From Podocnemis expansa (lineage: Eukaryota; Chordata; Testudines; Podocnemididae): a stretch of DNA of 64,000 nucleotides. Position 1 is the stretch's first letter; every line of letters starts with the position of its first letter. The stretch covers positions 51,368,157 to 51,432,156 of the forward strand of contig ML681994.1 in NCBI GenBank assembly GCA_007922195.1. Direction: 5' to 3'. The position numbers were made by a program, and so were the translations under genes. The notes below the pieces were generated by a model. It saw only the letters and a list, made by a program, of their open reading frames with translations, made no database searches and had not been told where the DNA came from. This document shows, piece after piece, positions 56,737 to 64,000 of this stretch.

Positions 56737-56821
56737 AGAAATGAGTCTGGAGGCACTGTTTAAGACTAACAAATTTATTTATTAGATGAGCATTCATTAG
56801 AGAAAATCCCACTTCATCAGA
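56737..56821 (+). mobile_element. tRNA-derived SINE, 5'-truncated
   Basis: AATGAGTCTGGAGGCACTG, AAGACTAACAAATTTATTTA, GATGAGCATTC and CCCACTTCATCAGACC. It ends 23 bp before the Harbinger-type element at 56845. Confidence 0.85.
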
Positions 56822-56983
56822 CCATTTGAAGATGAAGGAACTTATGCTATGTCCACACATAACCCCCTGTTTCAAAACAAGCCGTTTCAAAACAAGCTGT
56901 TTCGAAATAAAGGCCTTATTTCAAAATGCCTTATTTCGAAATAACAAAAAGCTATTTCAAAATAAGGAAAAAAGAGAGAATCG

Positions 56984-57013
56984 AAATAGCATGTCCACTG
57001 TGACATGCTATTT
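56984..57013. repeat. Imperfect palindrome at the inner edge of the left subterminal region
   Basis: AAATAGCATGTC and its complement GACATGCTATTT around a 6-nt centre. Confidence 0.8.
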
Positions 57014-57084
57014 TGAAATAGGGGAGAGGAGGGGCAGGGAGGCCTGTGCTGGGCCAGGGATGCCCCACCTCTGGGATCACCCCC

Positions 57085-57470
57085 TGCCACTTCTTCAGGG
57101 GGCTTCCCCTGCCCCCCAGCCACTCCTGCAGGGGGTGGGGGACCTCCCCTGTCCCCCTGCAGCTCCTGCTGGGGGTGGGGGGGCTTCCCCTGCCTCCCCG
57201 TGGCTCCTGCCGCGGGAGGGGGGTCTTCCCTGGTGCCCCCCCCACTGCTTCTGCCATGGGCCGGGCTGGGGCCCCCTCCCATCCAGGGTTCCCCAGCACC
57301 CCCATGCGGGTGGGGGGGCGCCGGAGAATCCTGGGCGGGAGGTGGCCCCAGCCCTGCCCACAGCAGAAGCAGCAGGGGGTGCCGAGGAAGCCCCCACCCA
57401 CCCACGGCAGGGGAGGTGGGGGGCAGGGGAAGCCCCCGGCAGGAGCAGCAGGGGGGCAGGAGGGTGGGCA
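57085..57470. repeat. GC-rich minisatellite-like repeats, direct then inverted
   Basis: Units of about 45-50 bp, built on CTCCTGC, GGGGGTGGGGG and CTTCCCCTGCC, repeat at about 57110, 57150 and 57190. The complement (GGGGAAGCCCCCGGCAGGAG) appears near 57427-57446, so the block could fold back on itself. Confidence 0.7.
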
Positions 57471-58110
57471 CCAGTGAACCCCGGGGGCAGGGCGCCCTGG
57501 GTTTGGGGGCAGCCCCAGCAGCGGGGTGAGCCGTCCCTGGAGTGGCCACCCAGCGGGGGCTGTAGTCCCCCTAACTAGGTTGTGGGGCCAGCAGCTCCCC
57601 TGCAGCCCTGTTGGGGGGTAGAGCCCTGGGGGTGCCCCAGCCGGCTTCCCCCAACTTACCCTTGCCTGGGGTGGGGGGGTGAAGGGGGCTGAGGCACTCG
57701 TCCCTCCCTGCTCCCAGCAAGGGGAAGTGGGGGGAAGCCGGCTGGGGCACCCTCTGTCCTCCTGCACTCCACTCAACACCGTGGCCAGGGTGCTGATCCC
57801 TGGCCATTGTGCTGGGGGGGGGGGACCTTCCCCCCAGGGTGCATAGCACCCTGGGAGGAAGATCCTTGTTATTTCAAAACAATCCTTGTTTCAAAATAAC
57901 ATGTCCAAATGGCTTATCTCAAAACAACTGGTTTCGAAATAACCCTCCTTTCAAAAGCAAAGTGGTTTAAGCTGTTTCAAAAGGAGGGCTCTTGTTTCGA
58001 AATGAGGAGCTCCCTCCTTTCGAAACAAGAAAATGTCATGTGGACATAGGGACTTTTATTTCGAAACAACCAGTGTTGTTTCAAAATAAACGCCCTGTGT
58101 GGACATATCC

Positions 58111-58374
58111 TTACAGAATGGTAGGAAATTAATGCAGGGGAGTGTAAGACATAGTATCAGGTCACACTGTAACAGCAAATCAAAGCCGTTGTTAAAATTC
58201 AAAGACTGGGAAACAGCACAAAGAAAGAAAGAAAGAAAGAAAGTTGCTATTTCTTTTAGATTAGATTGTGTGAAAGCAGGATTAAATCCTGACTATGGAT
58301 TTTTTTTTCCATTATAACAGATGATTCCACTTCACCTTCCTCTATGTTCTATTTCCTCGTGTTTGAATCTTAAC
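58111..58374. other. Short sequence with a microsatellite
   Basis: (AAAG)n at 58219-58243; otherwise nothing recognised. Confidence 0.6.
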
Positions 58375-58756
58375 GACTGCTGTGCCCTGCCCCTGCACTG
58401 GCAGTTGCCCTGCAGCACCTGTTCCAAAGTGACAGGAGTCTAGGCAACACAGGAAGGGTGTGGAGTGCTGTGCTGGCACATCACTGAGCTACGTCAGGCT
58501 CCCTGACCTTCCTGAGCGCCCTGTTGCCATAAACAGGGTTGTGTGGTCACTCACTTCCTGGAGTAAAGAAGTGTCTGAGAGAAAGGGGCACTTCTGCTGT
58601 GGTGCACTGTGGGCCAGGTACCCATAATGCACCACTCCTAGGGTGATGTAGCAGTTGCCATTGTGGATGTGGGCAGTTTCCTAGCATTTTGAGTGTGGAG
58701 GTGCTAAGCCAACTTAATAAGGTGTCTTAACCAAGCCCTGTAGTGTAGACATAGCC
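58375..58756 (-). mobile_element. Fragment of the first Harbinger family (left end, reversed)
   Basis: The right edge TAGTGTAGACATAGCC is the family terminus. Read in reverse, the order (terminus, GTTAAGACACC, TTGGCTTAGC, CCACACTC, GAAACTGCCCACATCC, AGGAGTGGTGCATTATGGG, CAGGAAGTGAGTGACC) follows 10911-10961 plus 12744-12910 of the element at 10911, without the CR1. The left edge is a truncation and is approximate. Confidence 0.78.
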
Positions 58757-58759
58757 AAT

Positions 58760-59173
58760 GGTATGTCTGCACTGGAGGCTTAGGTTGACATAACATTCCT
58801 TAAGTTGACCTAAGGAAAGCGCCGTTCACTTTGGCTATTTGTTAAGTTGACTTAAGTGCTTCCTTATGTTGACTTAATAACTCCACCTCTGAAGGTCAAA
58901 TTTACACTTAAGTCAACCTTATTAAGTTGACTTAAGCCAGTATAGATGGGACATAACTCTTAAATTGACCTTATTACGTCTACACTGGCTTAAGTCAACT
59001 TACTAAGGTCACCTTAAGCATTAAGTCGACCTAGCAGGTGCCAGTGTGGATGTGGACAGTCTACAGGAGTTTTGAATATGGACACACTAAGTTTACTTAA
59101 CAAGGTTGACTTTAGGTTGACTTAGTCGACCTTGTTAAGTCAGCTTAACTGAGCCTCCAGTGTAGACGTACCC
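58760..59173. mobile_element. Harbinger-type MITE (AAGTCGACTT type) with AAT target duplication
   Basis: Termini GGTATGTCTGCACTGGAGGC and GCCTCCAGTGTAGACGTACC (20-bp inverted repeat with few differences). AAT on both sides (58757-58759 and 59174-59176). It starts only 3 bp after the previous element. Confidence 0.9.
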
Positions 59174-61587
59174 AATGAGACTAGAATTCTCATACTTGCA
59201 GAAGGTATGTAATTGCTTCTTGCAATAAGAAACATGTATAGTTCAAACACAATAAATGGCATGCTGTTCTAAATTACAATTAGCATAAGAATCTTGTAGC
59301 AAAGTTTCTTAGATTTCATGGAAGAAATGCATTAGAAGGAATTTGAAGGAATTAATTTGGCACCCAAATAAAAGAAAAAAAATCATGCAGAAGTGGTGAC
59401 ACAGGACAAGGTTTGAAAATGGCAATGGGAGAAGGATATAGTGGAGCTTTTAGGCAGAAGTTTTAACTTGAGTGAACCTGTGACAGTTACCTTCTTGGCC
59501 ATCTCATGAGGACTGAACCAGAGCTTTAAAAATGGGCAGCTACAGCCTGAACAGCCAAATTCTTATAATTGGGAACTCTAAAAATTCATATCCTGTGGAG
59601 AGCAGTTGAGAGGGAGACTGTAACACACACTCACCACTGGGTGTAAAAGAGAATCAAGGGAGATGATGCACAGCCTGAGTTCATGAGGAGTAGAGAAGGT
59701 TGGAAAACAGAGACATTTTTGTGGGGAGTAAATGAGAATGCCAGTAGATTTCCCCTTGAAAATACACTAAATAAAATACTGATGTTTTTTATAAAGAATG
59801 TTTTGACCTTTTTTATTTCGTTTTAGGTGTAGTTTTGGTGTGTATATATAATGTAACTGGATAAAAACATTTTAAATAATAGATGGCCTCCTAAACAAAC
59901 ATATTTCCTGTGTATTGTGTATATAGAGATATGTACAGATTACTTATTTTCTGCCTTGACACAGCTCCACAGAACTAATAATTAGCACATCTTTGTTAAA
60001 CTCAGTTTTAATAATAATGACTCTGTGTCTTTCTGTGACAGCAGCAGCAAGAACTTTTTGTTTAAAAATATTAATAGACCAGTTATTTTTCTTTACTTTG
60101 TCACAATTAATTGATGGAGAAATTCTGTTTTGAATAATACAGCAATTAAAATTTGACTGGGATTATAGTCTAAGATACAGAGCAACATTAGCATGAAGAC
60201 AGTGTTCTATGCTGATCTTGAAAGAGTACTAATAAAAATGAAAATGTGTCTTAAATGTCATCTGCTGGACTCTCAAGGCCATTGCCCTATTCTGCAGACT
60301 AGCAAGTCCACTAGCATGAGGTCTTAAATCATATGTAAACTGAAGAAAATACCCTGAAGTCTAACCCACAGTGGCTACATGCAGTAAATTCCATTAACCT
60401 ATATCATGTTTCCTAGATGATAAAAAGCACTATACCATGAATCTTTTCCTAAATAGACATTTCAAAATTGCAAAGAAGGTATCAACATTGTGAATCAGTC
60501 AAAACCACATTAGGAACTATGATACAGTTCATTACTCATGAGATGTTACACAGCGTTTCAGATTTCCATTGGCTTAATTTGACATGAAGCCATCAAAATA
60601 AAATAAGTGATAAGAAAACAAACTTCAAATACCTTCTAAATAGATCTGAGTTTGTACACATTGAGACTTGCCTTGGTGGACTGGCATGACAGAAGTGATG
60701 TGTTAATTTTACAAAAAGCAACGTTAATGTCAATCCTCCTTTCTTCTTAAACATTTAAGTCCTAAATAGTTGAAGGAAACGGTAAAAATGTTTAACCTCG
60801 TGCAGCATATATTGATACTGAATGTTTATTTGAGCAGGGAACAAATAATTCCAATTCCTTTTTAATATTATGCATAAATATGCAACTTACTATTGCACAT
60901 TATTAAAGCTGTATATTACAATTAGAATTTCATGAACAATTTGCAGCAGTTTATTTAGTGAATTATGTCCTATTTCCTGCCTGATAATTCTCCACAAATT
61001 ATTAGCATACATTTAATCAGTATTCAGAATGTTTTGATTCTTTTGTGTGAACACATTTGAGCCTTGGGATGATTTGGAGAATCTCTCCATACAGTTTATG
61101 ACTTTTGATTGATGTTATGAAACTTCTGTATCATGGAATGTGTCAATGTGTATTAAATCAGCCATGAATTGACAATGGCAGTATCACATATCTGCCAGAT
61201 CAGGAACAATGAGGGTGGCAGAGGGGCCATCATTAGATCTTAGTGATCACCTGTTCAGGTGGAAACACTTGAGGACAACAGGTTGGCTAAATCTAGAAGA
61301 ACTAGAATTGGATTTAAAAAGCTTTTTATATGCCTAACTTCCATTGATTTCAATGGAAATTAAGTACTTGAGTATTCTTGTGAATCCCACTCTAGTTCCT
61401 TCAACTTGACTATTTTAACCTGGAGCCTAGTATCTGGGACCCTGAGGAGTGGGAGGGTCCCAGAACTTGGGATCCAACCTAAGCCTGGAAGCCTGCACAA
61501 GAAAACTGCCTCACAGCCCAAGATCTTCAAGTTGAAGTTGGCTGGCATGGTCTAGCCATGTGTTTTTCTTCTCTGTGTAGGCATACT
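59174..61587. other. AT-rich sequence without recognised features
   Basis: 2.4 kb without a recognised repeat or gene. Confidence 0.45.
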
Positions 61588-61690
61588 CTTAGATTGTAAG
61601 CTCACTGGAACAGTAATTGTATCTTTTTGTGCTTCTACAATGACTAACACATTGTAAGCGCTATGAGAAACAATAGCAAACAGTAATACT
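61588..61690 (+). mobile_element. L2-like LINE 3' end
   Basis: AGATTGTAAGCTCACTGGAA, TTGTATCTTTTTGTGC, ACAATGACTAACACATTG and TAAGCGCTATGAG follow the pattern of the L2/CR1-group 3' end (TGTAAGCTC..GGGCAGGGAC..CAGCGCCTAGCACA..TAGGCGCT). Diverged, ancient. Confidence 0.6.
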
Positions 61691-62965
61691 TGGGTCATAT
61701 TTTAAGCCAAATCAAGCATATGTTTGTGACCCTGAAGAACAGTGATTTTGAGACTAGGTTCTGAGGAATATGTCTTTCCATAAAGTACATCTGTCTATTC
61801 CACACTGAGTCATTACAGAATGGAATCAGAATTCATACCCAGAAGTGGCATGGGGAACTGTATGTGATCCTATACATTCAGGCCAAAGTGATGTTTGAAT
61901 TATAACCTCAGGCCCCAGTGAAAAAAAAGAGTTTGAGACTGAGGGTGTAGTGATGCATCATAACAACAATACCAATAAAAATAAGCAAAATAGCCTGTTT
62001 CCTCCCCAGAATCCTACAGTTGTTGTTGGAACCTACATACTGTGGATGAAAGCCTGGCTTCATTTAAATCACTAAAAAAAATCTCAATTGATGTCACTAA
62101 GGCCATGATTTCATTTGATGACTATAAGGGAATAGAAAAACAAACTTTCCTGTTAGAATCCACCATATATGCAGATCTGATTCACTATTGTTGAGATCAT
62201 TTCAGGAAGGCAATATGTACAGAAACAGCTTCTGAGAGCTAGTTTGTTTTTTTCTCAGTGGAAATTATTGCATACGGTAACTTTTAAGCCCTCTTTTATG
62301 AAGGGACTTGAAGGATAAATAATGTTTTAGAAGGGTTGGTTTGTACATATTTATTTAGCCTATCCCCTGCACAATCTCTCATGCAGTGAAGGGGACATAT
62401 TATCCCTTTAGCATTTGAGAGAACCTCATGTAGGTAATATATTTTCTATCTGTTTTTCTTACTTATTACGTCAGTTGATATAACCCTGGGGTGGGTGGGC
62501 TGGTTTGTTTGTTTGTTTTACTTCAAACAAAATTACCTTGATTTTCTTTCTTTCCAGTGTTTTTATTGGACATGCTCCTTGTTCTCAGGTATGAAGTCTA
62601 TAAGCAGTTGTGTATAACTTCTGAAGGAAGAAAGTTCTGCCCCACTAAAGGAATAAAATGATTTGTTTTATCATAGCAGACAATCCAAGGAAGAATATTC
62701 CTTTTCTGTAAGGTTTTAGATAACAAATAAAATCCATATTCACTGGATTTTAGTCTTTTCAAATATAATTTGTATATCAGTGTAGGAGGGAGAGGGCACT
62801 TATTAGTTTGACCCCAGTACCAGGTTTCTTGAGCTCCAGAACTAATAATGTAAGATCAAGCCCTCAGTCTCAGCTACATGGTCTTTAAAGAAACACAGAA
62901 ATCAGCAATCAGCCATGATCTCTCTGATTAATAAGACTAGAGTTACTGAACCAAACACAGACTAA
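61691..62965. other. AT-rich sequence without recognised features
   Basis: A short (TTTG)n run at 62501-62518; nothing else recognised. Confidence 0.45.
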
Positions 62966-63150
62966 GGGCAGATCTACACTTAAAACACTACTGTATTTAA
63001 AGCGCTACTGTAGCACTTCAGTGAACACACTGCTACCTTGATAATAGAGCTTCTCCTATTGACCTAGTTAATCCATCTCCACAAGAGGCACTAGATATAT
63101 TAATGGAAAAAACCTTCCCATCAACATAGTGTTGTCTACACCAAGGATTA
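62966..63150. mobile_element. Short MITE of another terminal type
   Basis: Starts GGGCAGATCTACACTTAAAA and has an imperfect inverse (AGTGTTGTCTACACC) near 63128-63143. The interior has GCGCTACTGTAGC, an inverted word. Edges approximate. Confidence 0.55.
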
Positions 63151-63590
63151 GATTGTATAGCAATGTCACTCAGTGGTGTGCATTTTTCACATTCTGGAAA
63201 GTTACCATGCTGTAAGTTTAGAGTGAAGAATGGGCAGAAGGCTCTGATTTAGCAAAGCACTTAAGCAGGACTTAAATAGCATAGACAGTCTGATACATAG
63301 GCTCTTAAATCCAATTTACTACTCATCTGTGTTAAGTAAATCACGGGCAAATGTCAAAATGGATCAGTGATGACAGTGCAGCTGTAGCATTGGAAAACCT
63401 CATATCACATCAACAAAAGTATTCAGTGATTGTCCAGTTCTTTCTGAAAGAGTTGTCTTCACTGATAGTGGCAAATACACCCCTGTCAGATCAGTCTTCC
63501 CAAACAATTGGTTGGGTCTGTGAAGACCAACTCAACCATACAGGAAGTCAGTCATTAGAGACCACCCTGGTAAGTAGAGTAGAGTTGAGT
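63151..63590. other. Sequence without recognised features
   Basis: The frame 63351-63593 (80 codons) has no motif or context. Confidence 0.4.
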
Positions 63591-63599
63591 TGAGTGGGG

Positions 63600-63745
63600 G
63601 CATTTCCTCTGACTCAGCACACTGAAGACGCTGTGCTAAGTAGGCGATAGGCAGTTGAAAGGAGATACACAAGATATTTGAAGTACTTTACGTATCATCC
63701 GTTGGCTGCTGCTGAAATCCTGCCATGGCGTAGACCTGTCCAGAG
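63600..63745 (-). mobile_element. MITE fragment related to 42126-42912
   Basis: The right edge GGCGTAGACCTGTCC is the inverse of GCAGGTCTACAC at 42126, and GGAGATACACAAGA is shared. The left edge is unclear. Confidence 0.5.
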
Positions 63746-63908
63746 ATGAGTCCTTAGGCAATTGTTGGGTAAGCAGTGTGATACTAATTGGAATGCTACT
63801 AAGACTACAGTATTAGCATTCTAAATCCAGATTTTAAAAGGTTCTTATATTTCTAATGAATAAATAAATTACAGTTAGCTTACAGTGTCCCCTCCCCAGG
63901 GGTTAAAG

Positions 63909-64000
63909 CAGGGGTCTCAAACTCAAATCACCATGAGGGCTGCATGAGGACTAGTACATTAGCCCAAGGACCACACCACTGAAATCTTTTCATACAATGA
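63909..64000. mobile_element. hAT-type MITE, cut by the window end
   Basis: Starts CAGGGGTCTCAAACTCAAAT after the likely target copy GGTTAAAG (63901-63908); GAGGGCTGCATGAGGAC follows. The other terminus lies outside the window. Confidence 0.8.

Larger units (their letters stand above)
56845..58110. mobile_element. GC-cored Harbinger-type element with TTA target duplication
   Basis: Termini TGCTATGTCCACACA and TGTGTGGACATATCC with TTA on both sides (56842-56844 and 58111-58113), matching the TWA target of Harbinger elements. The subterminal regions hold TTTCGAAATAA and GTTTCGAAACAA words. The core (57046-57800) is very GC-rich, with tandem and inverted repeats. Long frames on both strands in the core (56826-57578, 56952-57779, 57046-57477) are proline/glycine-rich with no domain; I treat them as artefacts of composition. 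Confidence 0.88.

Noticed and set aside
56826..57779. Long proline/glycine-rich frames on both strands (250 and 275 codons)
   Set aside because: They overlap one another in opposite directions within a GC-rich repeat core; no domain.
63351..63593. 80-codon frame, considered as an exon
   Set aside because: No domain recognised and no supporting context.
1..64000. CRISPR-like or bacterial operon structure
   Set aside because: The regular short words are palindromic MITE interiors without spacer-repeat order, and all context is vertebrate.

Overview
The window looks like non-coding nuclear DNA from a sauropsid, most probably a turtle. The evidence is the repeat content: CR1 LINEs ending in the ATTCTATG-type tail, tRNA-derived SINEs of the type known from cryptodiran turtles (body motif AAAGACTAACA, tail motif CCCACTTCATCAGAT), many MITEs with the terminal motif GGCTATGTCTACAC, and hAT MITEs beginning CAGTGG or CAGGGG. 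Introns, long AT-rich stretches and polyadenylation-type signals fit a vertebrate. I recognise no host protein-coding gene, tRNA, rRNA or other host RNA gene; the window could be intergenic or lie inside a large intron.

All recognisable coding capacity belongs to transposable elements. Two large PIF/Harbinger-type elements dominate. The first (10911 to about 14960) carries a DDE transposase with five in-frame stops but no frameshift, and a young CR1 has inserted into its left terminal region. The second (37718-41265) carries a broken transposase and, on the other strand and converging on it, a Myb/SANT-type DNA-binding gene in two exons with well-formed splice sites. About fourteen further elements or fragments (1-456, 2431-2592, 4066-4479, 9394-10478, 35200-35690, 37513-37717, 42218-42732, 45487-45895, 45985-46288, 49880-50294, 51497-51895, 55726-56234, 56845-58110, 58375-58756, 58760-59173) share the terminal motif but are filled with different short self-complementary words (TTTCGAAA, AATTCGAATT, AAGTCGACTT, TAGTTCGAACTA). 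Several have matching 3-bp flanks, as expected for Harbinger insertion.

LINEs: a 5'-truncated CR1 with a long open reverse-transcriptase frame (10962-12743); a near-identical shorter copy (about 29366-30340) nested in an older CR1 (29040-31570); a decayed minus-strand CR1 with ORF1 esterase and ORF2 endonuclease (about 19540-21400); and fragments at 3836, 23680, 24850, 28500 and 36750. A decayed Ty3/gypsy-type LTR retrotransposon (gag, zinc knuckle, protease, start of RT) lies at 16835-18375 and is split by two SINEs. hAT MITEs lie at 7630, 9900, 25017 and 63909.

Layout: 1-9.4 kb is AT-rich with scattered MITEs; 9.4-15 kb is a nest (hAT in MITE, CR1 in Harbinger); 16-31.6 kb is rich in retrotransposons; 31.6-35.2 kb is nearly empty; 35.2-46.3 kb is Harbinger-rich; 46.3-64 kb is AT-rich with MITEs at 49.9, 51.5, 55.7 and 56.8-59.2 kb. 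The recurring theme is layered insertion: at least seven elements lie inside older ones, so relative ages can be read from the window. All calls are from reading the sequence; no database search was run.
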